Below, in pieces: positions 27,494 to 36,109 of a stretch of DNA of 64,000 nucleotides. The notes under the pieces were generated by a model that was given only the letters and a program-made list of their open reading frames with translations, did not search any database and was not told where the DNA came from. Position 1 is the first letter of the stretch, and every line of letters starts with the position of its first letter. This stretch comes from Gemmatimonadota bacterium. GTDB lineage: Bacteria > Gemmatimonadota > Gemmatimonadetes > Gemmatimonadales > Gemmatimonadaceae. Location of the stretch: the NCBI GenBank assembly GCA_021298835.1, contig JAJTHG010000027.1:1-64000 (forward strand), in the 5' to 3' direction. Made by a program: the position numbers and the translations under genes.

Positions 27494-28674
27494 GCGGACC
27501 GCCCGGCCGTGCCGGCGCCCGGCACATTCGACGCGACCATGCCCGGCACCGGCACCAGCGACGCCGCCAGCGCCGCCACACGACCAGCCGCCCCGCCCTC
27601 CCCGAGCGACGCCGCGACCGCCGCGAGCCCTTCGAGCTGCGCCCGTCGGGCCGGGGCCGCCGCATCGAGCAGCGGCCGCACGGCGGCGGCGAGCCGCTCC
27701 CCCGTCATGGCGTCCTGCAGCAGCTCCGGCACCACCGCCCGGCCCGCCACGATGTTCACCAGCGACACGTGCGGCAGCGTCACCAGCCGCTTCGCCAGCG
27801 CGAAGGACACCGGGTGCGCCCGATACCCGACCACCAGCGGGCACCCCGCGAGCGCCGCCTCGAGCGTGTTCGTCCCGCTCTTCGAGATGGCGGCATCGGC
27901 CGCGCGATAGACCGTCCCGCTCGCGCCGGCGACCACGCGGTATTCCGTCGCCGGCACCTGGCGACCCGGTGCCGCCGCTACGAGCACCTCGAGCGCCGGA
28001 TCCTCGCGCTGCAGCCGTTCGGCCGCCTCGCGCATCGGCGCCCAGTGCCGGGCGATCTCGCCGCTGCGGCTCCCGGGGAACAGCGCGAGCACGCGTGCCC
28101 CCGGCGCCAGCCCGAGCGCCGTGCGCGCCGCCGTCCGGGTCGGCAGCGACGACGCGTGTTCCGCGAGCGGATGGCCGACGAAGGTCGTGTCGATCCCCGC
28201 CTCCGCCAGCAGGGGCGCCTCGAACGGGAGGATCACCGCCGCCTTCGAGATCACGCGCGCCATGGTCGCCAGGCGCGACCGCCGCCACGCCCACACTTGT
28301 GGCGTGATGTAGTACAGCACGGGGATGCCGGCGCGGCGGGCCGCGGCGGCGACGCGCAGGTTGAACCCGGGATAGTCCACGCAGACCACCAGCGCGGTGC
28401 GCCCCGCTGCGAAGCGGCGTTCGAGCGCAGTCAGCAGCCGCCAATGCCGCGGGATCGCCTCGACGACCTCGACGAACCCCATGGCCGAGAGCGTTGCGCA
28501 GTCCACGACGACCTCGGCCCCGGCCGCGCGGAGCGCGTCGCCCCCGACGGCCACGAGCCGCAGGTCGGGTCGAAGGGCGGCGAGGGCCGCCGCCACCGGC
28601 CCCGCATGCAGGTCGCCGCTCGCCTCCCCGGTGACGAAGAGCACCTCGCGCGCCGGGGCGCCGCCCGTGGCCAC
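27490..28674 (-). CDS. lpxB: Lipid-A-disaccharide synthase
   Basis: GT19 glycosyltransferase of 394 residues that joins UDP-diacylglucosamine and lipid X. Signatures include TGEASGDLHAGPVAAAL at the N terminus, MGFVEV, YYITPQVWAWRR and FVGHPLAEH. Membrane-associated on the cytosolic face. GTG 28674 lies 7 bases after the oxidoreductase gene. Confidence 0.96.
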   Translation of the reverse strand: MATGGAPAREVLFVTGEASGDLHAGPVAAALAALRPDLRLVAVGGDALRAAGAEVVVDCATLSAMGFVEVVEAIPRHWRLLTALERRFAAGRTALVVCVDYPGFNLRVAAAARRAGIPVLYYITPQVWAWRRSRLATMARVISKAAVILPFEAPLLAEAGIDTTFVGHPLAEHASSLPTRTAARTALGLAPGARVLALFPGSRSGEIARHWAPMREAAERLQREDPALEVLVAAAPGRQVPATEYRVVAGASGTVYRAADAAISKSGTNTLEAALAGCPLVVGYRAHPVSFALAKRLVTLPHVSLVNIVAGRAVVPELLQDAMTGERLAAAVRPLLDAAAPARRAQLEGLAAVAASLGEGGAAGRVAALAASLVPVPGMVASNVPGAGTAGRSA

Positions 28675-28681
28675 CGCCCCC

Positions 28682-29659
28682 TCAACCGCCCCGCTGGGCG
28701 ATGCCGTCGGCGATCGCCGTCTCGATCTGGCGCGCCACCGCGAGCGCCGCGCGCCCCTCGGCCAGCGACACCGCCGGCGCGCGCGCGCCCGCCGCGGCCG
28801 CCAGCCAGTCCTGGAACTCGAGCCGCAGCGTCTCGCCCTCGGGCGCCTCCAGCGGCACGCGCTCGGCGAAGGCGGAGGCCTCCTGCGGCGCGGTCGCGAG
28901 CACCGCAGGATCGACGTCCCCGCGAAGGCGCCAGAACGTGGCCGTCCCCGCCGCGAGGTCGCACTCGACGAGCCCCTCGCGCTGCACCACCACGAGCCGC
29001 CGCCGACGTGCCGCCGCCAGCCGCATGGCCGTCAGCGTCGCCGCACGGCCCCCGGTGAACGCGAGCCGCGCCTGTGCCACGTCCGGCGTGGGCTTCATCC
29101 AGGCCGCGCCGTCGGCGGCGATGCCGACGGGCACCGCCCCCAGCAGCCAGCAGGCGAGGTCGATGTCATGGATCATGAGGTCGAGCACGACCGAGACGTC
29201 GGCGCCGCGCGGGGTGTACGGCGCCAACCGCGTGGCCTCGACGTGCCACGCGTCCCGGACGACCGGTCGCGCCGCGCGCACCGCGCGGTTGTACCGCTCG
29301 ACGTGCCCGACCTGCACCACCGCCCGCGTCGCCGCTGCCAGCGTCGCGAGCGCATCCGCCTCCTCGACGGTGGCCGTGACGGGCTTCTCGATGAAGGCGT
29401 GGCGGCCGGCCCCGAGCACCGTCGCCGCCGTCGCGGCGTGGTGCACCGTCGGCACGGCAATGCTGACCGCATCGGCGGCGTCCACCAGCGCCTCGAGCGA
29501 CGGCAGGGCGCGCACGCCGAGTTCCCCCGCCACCCGCGCCGCCCGCTCGGGATCGGCGTCGAAGACGCCGACGAACGCGTCCCCGGCCAGCTCGCGCAGG
29601 ATCCGGGCGTGGTGGAACCCGAGCGCTCCCGCCCCGGCGACGCCGACGCGCAGCCCCAT
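28682..29659 (-). CDS. Gfo/Idh/MocA oxidoreductase inside the lpx operon (GnnA-like candidate)
   Basis: NAD(P)-dependent oxidoreductase of 325 residues. The dinucleotide-binding [13 protein letters not shown] is at residues 6-18, the family's EKPV is at 91-94, and a later [10 protein letters not shown] carries the putative catalytic histidine. The start ATG overlaps the lpxA stop as TGATG, so it is tightly coupled to lpxA and precedes lpxB. This is the position of GnnA in Acidithiobacillus ferrooxidans, where GnnA (the same superfamily) oxidises UDP-GlcNAc at C3 before amination by GnnB. No GnnB-like aminotransferase gene is here. Function is therefore inferred from location. Confidence 0.85.
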   Translation of the reverse strand: MGLRVGVAGAGALGFHHARILRELAGDAFVGVFDADPERAARVAGELGVRALPSLEALVDAADAVSIAVPTVHHAATAATVLGAGRHAFIEKPVTATVEEADALATLAAATRAVVQVGHVERYNRAVRAARPVVRDAWHVEATRLAPYTPRGADVSVVLDLMIHDIDLACWLLGAVPVGIAADGAAWMKPTPDVAQARLAFTGGRAATLTAMRLAAARRRRLVVVQREGLVECDLAAGTATFWRLRGDVDPAVLATAPQEASAFAERVPLEAPEGETLRLEFQDWLAAAAGARAPAVSLAEGRAALAVARQIETAIADGIAQRGG

Positions 29660-30435
29660 CAGATGACCACGCCCCGCTCGCTCGCACCCACGAACGCGAG
29701 GAACGCCTGCACCTCGGGCAGCGCCTGCAGCTCCTTCTCCGCGCGTGTCATCGCCTGCGTGACGTTGAGCTCCGAGCGGAAGAAGAGCCGGTACGCCCGC
29801 TTGAGCTCGCGCACGACCTCGGGCGCGAAGCCCGAGCGCTCGAGACCGACCGAGTTCAGTCCGTAGAGCTTGATCGGATTGCCGACCGCCTTGATGAACG
29901 GCGGCACGTCCTTGGGGACGCGCGAGCAGCCGCCGATGAAGCTGTGCCGCCCGATCTTCACGAACTGGTGCACGGCGCAGAGCCCCGAGATGTTCACCCG
30001 GTCCTCGACCGTCACGTGCCCCGCGAGCTGCGACCCGTTGGCGATGATCACGTGGTCCCCCACGTGGCAGTCGTGGCCGAGGTGCACGTACGACATCAGG
30101 AAGCAGTGCTTGCCGACCGTCGTGCGGAACGAGTGCGTCGTCCCGCGGTTGACGGTCGAGTAGTCGCGGATCGTCGTCCCCTCGCCGATCTCGACGGTCG
30201 TGACCTCGCCCTTGAACTTGAGGTCCTGCGGCGCGCCCCCGAGCGCCACGCCGGTACCGAGCGTGACCTGCGGCCCGAGGCGCACGTGGCGCTCGAGGAT
30301 GCTGTAGGGGCCGATCCGGCAGCCGTCCCCGATCTCCACGTCCTCGCCGATGACGACGAAGGGGCCGATCTCGACGTCCGTCCCGATCCGCGCCCCCGGA
30401 TCGACCACCGCCGTGGGATGGATGCGCGCGGTCAC
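29659..30435 (-). CDS. lpxA: UDP-N-acetylglucosamine O-acyltransferase
   Basis: Left-handed beta-helix enzyme of 258 residues that places the first hydroxyacyl chain on UDP-GlcNAc (or a 3-amino analogue). Hexapeptide repeats run from residue 2 to about 185. The catalytic His121 is in LGHDCHVG, and Gln70 is in APQDLKF. The acyl-length ruler of E. coli (Gly173) corresponds to Gly169 in SFIGGCS, which would admit long chains. GTG 30435 overlaps the lpxC-fabZ stop (GTGA). Confidence 0.96.
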   Translation of the reverse strand: MTARIHPTAVVDPGARIGTDVEIGPFVVIGEDVEIGDGCRIGPYSILERHVRLGPQVTLGTGVALGGAPQDLKFKGEVTTVEIGEGTTIRDYSTVNRGTTHSFRTTVGKHCFLMSYVHLGHDCHVGDHVIIANGSQLAGHVTVEDRVNISGLCAVHQFVKIGRHSFIGGCSRVPKDVPPFIKAVGNPIKLYGLNSVGLERSGFAPEVVRELKRAYRLFFRSELNVTQAMTRAEKELQALPEVQAFLAFVGASERGVVI

Positions 30436-31712
30436 CGGTCGCGCACCATCGCCGCCATCTCCCCCTCGCAGACGACCTCGCCCTCCACCTTCGCGATCCC
30501 CTGGATGCGGCAGACGCGGCCGCGGATCTGCAGCACCTCGATCTCGAACCGCAGCTGGTCACCGGGCTTGACCGGCCGCCGGAACTTCACGTTGTCCAGA
30601 CTCATGAAGTACACGACCTTCGTGTCCGGGTCCTCGACCGTCCCGAGCAGCAGCAGGCCGCCGACCTGCGCCATCGCCTCGACGATCAGCACGCCCGGCA
30701 TGATGGGGTGGCCCGGAAAGTGCCCCTGGAAGAAGGGCTCGTTGATGGTGACGTTCTTGATCCCCACCACGCGCTTGCCCGGCTCCAGCTCGAGCACCCG
30801 GTCCACCAGCAGGAACGGGTAACGGTGCGGCAGGAGCTTGATGATGTCCTCGATTCCCAACTGCACGGCGTCCTCCTGGGTGGTGGCGTCGGCGACGATG
30901 GCCTGCACGAGCCGCATCGTCCCGCGATGACTGGGCCGGGTGGCGATGATCTTCCCCTGCACCGGGCGCCCCGCCAGCGCGAGGTCTCCCACGCAATCGA
31001 GCGCCTTGTGGCGCACGAACTCGTCGGGCCAGCGGAGCGTCCCCTCCACCAGGCCCCGGTCGTCGAGCACGAGCGCGTTGTCGAGCGACCCGCCCCGGAT
31101 GAGCCCCCGTGCCCGCAGCGCCTCGACCTCCTGCACGAAGCCGAACGTCCGCGCCGAGGCGAGCTCCGCCCGGAAGTGCTCGGCCGTGACCGGCAGCGAG
31201 GTCCGCTGCCTCCCGATCGCCGGATGCGGGAAGTCGATCGTCACGTCGAGCACCAGCCCGTCGGCCGGCAGCGCCTCGTACGACGACTCCCCGTCGGTGA
31301 CGCGGATCGGGCGGCGCACCACGAGGGGGGTGACGGTGCCGCCGTGCTCGACGATGCCGGCCGCCGTGAGCGCCGCGACGAACGCGGCCGCGCTCCCGTC
31401 CGCGATCGGCGGCTCGGGTCCCGTGCACTCGACCAGGCAGTCGTCCACGCCCAGCCCCGCGAGGGCCGCGAGCACGTGCTCCACCGTGTGGAACGCCGCC
31501 TCGCCCGTGCCGAGTTGCGTGCGACGCTCGGTCTGCACCGCGTGCGAGACGTGCGCGGGCACGGGCTCGGCGCCGGGCACGTCGACCCGCACGAAGGCCA
31601 GACCGGTCCCCGGTGCGGCAGGCGCGAACGTCAGCGTGCAGGGTCGGCCGAGATGCAGTCCCGTCCCCGTCACCGAGGCGCGGCCGGCGACCGTGCGGCG
31701 GCCCCGCGTCAT
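30432..31712 (-). CDS. lpxC-fabZ: Bifunctional LpxC-FabZ fusion
   Basis: Fusion of 426 residues. Residues 1-275 are UDP-3-O-acyl-GlcNAc deacetylase: zinc ligands His79 (HTVEH), His235 and Asp239 (RHKALDC), general acid His262. Residues from about 285 are 3-hydroxyacyl-ACP dehydratase: [15 protein letters not shown], catalytic His335 in [11 protein letters not shown], and Glu345 in LIVEAMAQ. LpxC commits 3-hydroxyacyl chains to lipid A and FabZ diverts them to fatty acids, so one chain holds both competing activities. Fused forms are known in Bacteroidetes and other groups. ATG 31712 overlaps the lpxD stop. Confidence 0.97.
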   Translation of the reverse strand: MTRGRRTVAGRASVTGTGLHLGRPCTLTFAPAAPGTGLAFVRVDVPGAEPVPAHVSHAVQTERRTQLGTGEAAFHTVEHVLAALAGLGVDDCLVECTGPEPPIADGSAAAFVAALTAAGIVEHGGTVTPLVVRRPIRVTDGESSYEALPADGLVLDVTIDFPHPAIGRQRTSLPVTAEHFRAELASARTFGFVQEVEALRARGLIRGGSLDNALVLDDRGLVEGTLRWPDEFVRHKALDCVGDLALAGRPVQGKIIATRPSHRGTMRLVQAIVADATTQEDAVQLGIEDIIKLLPHRYPFLLVDRVLELEPGKRVVGIKNVTINEPFFQGHFPGHPIMPGVLIVEAMAQVGGLLLLGTVEDPDTKVVYFMSLDNVKFRRPVKPGDQLRFEIEVLQIRGRVCRIQGIAKVEGEVVCEGEMAAMVRDR

Positions 31713-32776
31713 GCGCCGTCGCGCTCCGCCGCCGGGGCCGCCGCGCGGGCCCCGGCGGCCAGCAGCCGCTCGAGCGGCTTGAGGAGCGCCGCGAGCTTGT
31801 GCAGCGCGGCGTACGCGCGCATCTGCTCGCGATGCGGCCGGGCCGGGAAGCCGGCCCACGTCTCCCCGGCGGGCACGTGGCCCACGACCCCCGACTGCGC
31901 TGCGATCCGCGCGCCGGCGCCGATGCGCACGTTGTCGGCCACGCCCGCCTGCCCCGCGAGGATCACGCCGTCGCCGATCTCCACCGATCCGGCGATCCCC
32001 ACCTGCGCGATCAGCAGGCACGCCCGACCGATCCGCACGTTGTGCGCGACGTGCACGAGGTTGTCGAGCTTCGTCCCCGCCCCGATCACCGTGTCCGCCA
32101 CCGTGCCGCGGTCGATGCAGCAGTTGGCCCCGACCTCGACATCGTCCTCGAGCACGCACCGCCCGACATGCGGCAGCTTCCGGTGCGCGCCGTCCGACCA
32201 CACGTACTTGAAGCCCTCGTTGCCGATGGCGGACCCGGCGCGCACCCGGACGCGATGCCCGAGCGCGCTGCCGGGATGCAGCACGACGTGGGGGCCGATC
32301 TCGCAGTCGTCGCCCAGCGTGACGCCGCGGCCGACGACGGCGTGGGCGTGAATGGTCGCGCGGGCCCCGAGGCGCGCCCCGGCACCGATGACGGCCCCGG
32401 GGCCGATCGCCGCATCCGCCGGCACGGCCGCGCCCGGCTCGACGACCGCCGAGGGATGCACGCCCGGCTCCCGCGGCGGCGCCGTGAAGAGCAGCGGCAG
32501 GATCGAGAGCAGGGCCGCCTGCGGGTCCGCCACGAGGATGCGGGCCGGCACCTGCGGCGCCGCGTCGGCCAGCGCCGGCGGCAGCAGCAGCACCCCCGCG
32601 CGGGTCGCGGCGGCCAGTGCGGCGTAGCGCGGGGCGCCCAGGAACGACAAGTCGTCGGGCGTCGCGCGATCGAGCGGCGCGACGCCCGCAATGACAACCG
32701 CCGGGTCGCCGGCGAGCGTACCACCGACCCGGCGGGCGATCTCCTCCGCCGTCAGGCCGGCGGGGAGTGTGGTCAC
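31709..32776 (-). CDS. lpxD: UDP-3-O-acylglucosamine N-acyltransferase
   Basis: Lipid A enzyme of 355 residues that adds the N-linked hydroxyacyl chain. An N-terminal uridine-binding domain (about 1-100) leads into a hexapeptide beta-helix; the catalytic histidine is in VHVAHNVRIG. A helical C-terminal tail ends the chain. GTG 32776 overlaps the skp stop (GTGA). It lies between skp and lpxC-fabZ, the common bamA-skp-lpxD order. Confidence 0.96.
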   Translation of the reverse strand: MTTLPAGLTAEEIARRVGGTLAGDPAVVIAGVAPLDRATPDDLSFLGAPRYAALAAATRAGVLLLPPALADAAPQVPARILVADPQAALLSILPLLFTAPPREPGVHPSAVVEPGAAVPADAAIGPGAVIGAGARLGARATIHAHAVVGRGVTLGDDCEIGPHVVLHPGSALGHRVRVRAGSAIGNEGFKYVWSDGAHRKLPHVGRCVLEDDVEVGANCCIDRGTVADTVIGAGTKLDNLVHVAHNVRIGRACLLIAQVGIAGSVEIGDGVILAGQAGVADNVRIGAGARIAAQSGVVGHVPAGETWAGFPARPHREQMRAYAALHKLAALLKPLERLLAAGARAAAPAAERDGA

Positions 32777-33459
32777 CGGGCCGGCGGCTTCGGGCGCTGC
32801 ACGCCGGTCGGCTGGGCCACCGGGCCCGCGGCCTTCGGTGGCGTGGCGGGCGCGCCGGCCGGCGCCGTGGCACCCGCGGGCGGTGCCGCTGCCGCCGGCG
32901 CGCCCGGCACCTTCGCGGCGATGGGGAGCGACGGCTTGGGCATGGTGCGGAGCTTCGCGATCACCCGGTCGGTGAGGTCGAGATTCTTGTCCGACGCGAC
33001 GATCGCCCCGCCCTGAGCGGCGTCGGCGTCGAAGATGATCGCATAGCCCTCGGCGGCCCGCATGTCCTCGAGCGCGAGGCGGATCTGCGCCGTGATCGGC
33101 TGCATCATCTCGGCCTGCCGCTGCTGGAAGCCGCGCTGCATCGCCTGCTGCATGATCTGCAGTTCCGCCTGCTTGGCGCGGAGGGCCGAGTCGCGCGTCG
33201 TGCGCAGCTTCTCGGTCATCGCGGGAGCGGCCTTCTGGAATTCCTGCACCTGGCGACTGAAGGTCTCGTCGAGCTTGCGGGCCGAGTCGGCGAGAGTCTG
33301 GTACTCCTTCTCGAGCGCGGCCTCGGCGTCGACGCGGCCGGGGGCCGACTCGAGCACGGCCTGCGAACGGATGTAGGCGATCTTCCCCCCGGCCGGCACC
33401 TGCGCCGAGAGGGGAGCGGCCACCAGCGCCAGGATGGCGGCGAACACGACACGTGACAT
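32773..33459 (-). CDS. skp: Periplasmic chaperone OmpH/Skp
   Basis: Exported chaperone of 228 residues with a signal peptide ending near PLSAQ (residue 20). The middle is a long alpha-helical pair rich in Gln, Arg and Glu (about 45-140), as in Skp's tentacles; KIAYIRSQAVLE begins the body. The C-terminal 55 residues are Ala/Pro rich, a longer tail than in E. coli. The start ATG 33459 has a GGAG eleven bases ahead. A start at ATG 33489 that overlaps the bamA stop would add 10 residues and is less likely. Confidence 0.92.
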   Translation of the reverse strand: MSRVVFAAILALVAAPLSAQVPAGGKIAYIRSQAVLESAPGRVDAEAALEKEYQTLADSARKLDETFSRQVQEFQKAAPAMTEKLRTTRDSALRAKQAELQIMQQAMQRGFQQRQAEMMQPITAQIRLALEDMRAAEGYAIIFDADAAQGGAIVASDKNLDLTDRVIAKLRTMPKPSLPIAAKVPGAPAAAAPPAGATAPAGAPATPPKAAGPVAQPTGVQRPKPPAR

Positions 33460-33488
33460 GGGAGACTCCGAGGGATTGATGACCGGCA

Positions 33489-35921
33489 TCAGAACAGCAT
33501 GTTGCCGAGCCGGAAGTGGAACTGCCACTGGCCTCGCGGGTTGCCGAATTGATCGATCCGGTCGAAGCCGTAGGCGTAGTCGAGCCCGAGCGGCCCGAGC
33601 GGGGAAATGATCGAGACGCCGACGCCCGCCCCGCGGAACAGGCGCGTCGGGTCGAACTCCTGCGGCCGGCGCCACACGTTGCCGGCGTCGAAGAAGGTCG
33701 AGGCGTAGAACATCTGGTTGACGCGCAGGCCCAGCTCGGCCGTCGTCGAGAAGAACGCCCGGCCGAACGACTCCTGCCGCGCGTTGAAGCCGCCGGTGTT
33801 GGGGATGAAGCCCCCCGGCGTGATCGAGAACTCGGGGTAGCCGCGCAGCGGCTCGCCGAACATCACGCCGCCCATGGCGAAGTTCTGCGTGATGAAGAAC
33901 GGCCCCGGGTCGCCGAAGACACCGCCGCCGCGCACGCTCAGGCCGGCGACGAGCTTGATCGGCGACTGGCCCAGCCCGCCGGCCCCGAACTGGTAGAGCG
34001 GCGCGTACGACCGGAGCTCGGTCGTATAGCGCGCGAAGGTGGCCGTGCCCCCCAGCGGCCCGCCGGTGAAGTTCGCCGTCACCGACTGCAGGCCGCCCTG
34101 CGACGCGAAGGGCATGTCGGCCCGCGTGTCGCGCTGGATGGTCGTCCCGACGGTCGAGCGGAAGCACCGGGTGCAGAACTGCTGCAGCGAGCCCAGCAGC
34201 CCGCCGGAGCCGAACTCCTGCCACTCGAAGTTGTAGTTCACGAACGCCCGCGTGAAGTACGACCGCGGCACGGGGAATCCGAGCTGGAAGTTCGCGCCGG
34301 TGCGGGTGTTGCGCCCGAGGTTCGCGATGATGAAGCGGTTGACGGAGCGGTACCCGTTGACCGACCCGGACAGCCGCGTCTGCCGGATCGCCGGGTCGCT
34401 GTAGGTGGCGTTGAAGTCGTTGATGACCGCGCCGAACTGCCACTGCAGCGACCCGCGCTTGCAGAGCCCGAAGAGGTTCGGCTGGTCAACCCCGATGAAG
34501 CCGCCCAGGCCGACGATCTGGCCGACGGACGCCCCGAAGTTGATGTTGCCCGTCCGCTTCTCCTTCACGCGGAAGATCACGTCCACATCGCCCTGGTCGT
34601 TCGCCGGCCGGGTGTCCGGCGGCGGCATCGGCGTCTCGAAGAGCCCCATGTTCCCGAGACTCTGGTACGAGCGCAGCAGGCGGTCCTGGTTGAACACGTC
34701 GCCCGGGATCATCACCAGCTGGTCGCGGATGCACTGCTCGGTCGTGTAGTCGTTCCCCTGGATGTCGATCCGGTTGACGATCGCCGGGCTCCCCTCGCTG
34801 ACGATCCAGCGCAGGTCCACCCGCGGCTGCGAATCCGGCCCGATCCGCCGCTCGACCACCGGCCGGATCTGCGAGTAGATGTAGCCCTCGTTCGAGTAGG
34901 CCGTCTTGAGCTTCTGCGTCGCGTCGTCCCACTTCGTCTGGTTGAACACGTCCCGCGGCGCCGTGCGCCCGAGCAGCGTGCGCACCCGCTCGCCGACCGT
35001 GGGCGCCTGCTGGCCGAAGGGGTAGTAGATGTTGATCCCCTCGGTGTTGAAGCGCGTGTTCCCCTCGACCTCGAACTTGCCGATCTTGTACTGCGGGCCC
35101 TCGTCCACGACGAGGTCGACCAGCGCCTTCCCGCGCGGGCGGTTGACGAGCAGCGACTCCTTCGCGACCTGGAAGTCGATGTGCCCCCGCTCGGCGTAGA
35201 GCTTCGGCAGTCGCTCGGCGAGGTCCCCCTGGTAGGTCTCGTCGTCGAACTCGCCGTTGCGCCAGAACCAGAAGCCTTCCGGCTTGGTCTTCATCGCGGC
35301 CACGACCGCCCCGGGCGGCACGGACCGCGCCCCCTGCACGCGGATCCCCGAGACGGCGAGCCGCCGGCCCTCGTCCACGGTGAACGTGAGCGACATGCGG
35401 TCGCCGTTGCGCACGGTGTCCACGCCGATCCGCGCGAGGTAGTAGCCCGCCTTCTGGTAGAGCGAGTCGATGCGCCAGACGGAGCGGGAGACGAGCGCCG
35501 GGTCCACCGGCCGCCCGATGAGCACCTCGACCCGGTCCCGCACGTCCCCCTCGCCGATCGCCTGCGGCCCGCGCACGGCGACGGTCGAGAGAATGGGCCG
35601 CTCCTGCACCGTGATCGTGAGCGCCGCCTTGACGCCGTCGGTGGAGACGCGGCAACCGATGGCGACGCGGTCGTACTGCCCCGACTGGTACAGGTTGCGG
35701 AGCGCATTCTGGATCACGCGCGCCGAGATCGCCTCGCCCGTGCGGATCGCCGCGTCCTCGAGGATCGTCAGGTCGTCGATCCGGCGATTGCCGCTGACGA
35801 GGATCGTGTCGGGGGCGACGCAGCGCGGGTCCTGCGCGGCGACTGGCGCGGGCACCGAACAGACGACGAAGGCCGCGACCGCGCACGCGATCGCCGGCCC
35901 GGGGATCCGGGGAAACGGCAT
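33489..35921 (-). CDS. bamA: Outer membrane protein assembly factor BamA
   Basis: Outer-membrane insertase of 810 residues. A signal peptide ends around APVAAQ (residue 29), five POTRA domains follow to about residue 420, and a 16-stranded beta-barrel completes the chain, which ends in Phe (GNMLF), the usual barrel signature. A pair of cysteines (CTRC) lies in a barrel loop. The start ATG 35921 follows a -10-like TATATT by 8 bases and has no Shine-Dalgarno. The first gene of the envelope operon. Confidence 0.96.
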   Translation of the reverse strand: MPFPRIPGPAIACAVAAFVVCSVPAPVAAQDPRCVAPDTILVSGNRRIDDLTILEDAAIRTGEAISARVIQNALRNLYQSGQYDRVAIGCRVSTDGVKAALTITVQERPILSTVAVRGPQAIGEGDVRDRVEVLIGRPVDPALVSRSVWRIDSLYQKAGYYLARIGVDTVRNGDRMSLTFTVDEGRRLAVSGIRVQGARSVPPGAVVAAMKTKPEGFWFWRNGEFDDETYQGDLAERLPKLYAERGHIDFQVAKESLLVNRPRGKALVDLVVDEGPQYKIGKFEVEGNTRFNTEGINIYYPFGQQAPTVGERVRTLLGRTAPRDVFNQTKWDDATQKLKTAYSNEGYIYSQIRPVVERRIGPDSQPRVDLRWIVSEGSPAIVNRIDIQGNDYTTEQCIRDQLVMIPGDVFNQDRLLRSYQSLGNMGLFETPMPPPDTRPANDQGDVDVIFRVKEKRTGNINFGASVGQIVGLGGFIGVDQPNLFGLCKRGSLQWQFGAVINDFNATYSDPAIRQTRLSGSVNGYRSVNRFIIANLGRNTRTGANFQLGFPVPRSYFTRAFVNYNFEWQEFGSGGLLGSLQQFCTRCFRSTVGTTIQRDTRADMPFASQGGLQSVTANFTGGPLGGTATFARYTTELRSYAPLYQFGAGGLGQSPIKLVAGLSVRGGGVFGDPGPFFITQNFAMGGVMFGEPLRGYPEFSITPGGFIPNTGGFNARQESFGRAFFSTTAELGLRVNQMFYASTFFDAGNVWRRPQEFDPTRLFRGAGVGVSIISPLGPLGLDYAYGFDRIDQFGNPRGQWQFHFRLGNMLF

Positions 35922-35929
35922 AGCTCGGA

Positions 35930-35935
35930 AATATA
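35930..35935 (-). promoter_or_regulatory. Likely -10 element of the bamA operon, leaderless start
   Basis: TATATT on the minus strand lies 8 bases before the bamA ATG. It is AT-rich in an otherwise GC-rich spacer of 188 bases. Transcription from it would begin at or within two bases of the start codon. No clear -35 is seen 17 bases upstream. Confidence 0.45.
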
Positions 35936-36049
35936 CACCGGTGCGAGGGCAAGGTCCCACCCGTCGCCCGCCCGCCGCGTCGCTGGTCTCGTCGCCGAGA
36001 CCGCGCGGGCCGCCCCGGATGTCCCGCGCGCGGCACCCCGGCCGGACGC

Positions 36050-36091
36050 GACCGGGGGGCGGCCCTGCGTCGCAGGCACCGCCCCCCGGTC
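36050..36091 (-). terminator. Long GC hairpin after clpC
   Basis: A 13-base arm at 36050-36062 is perfectly complementary to 36079-36091, and the loop contains a second nested stem, CCTGC/GCAGG. It sits just after the clpC stop and before the bamA promoter region, so it is the likely terminator of the prfB-clpC operon. No U-tract follows. Confidence 0.6.
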
Positions 36092-36109
36092 CCGCCGGAC
36101 GCCGCTCCG

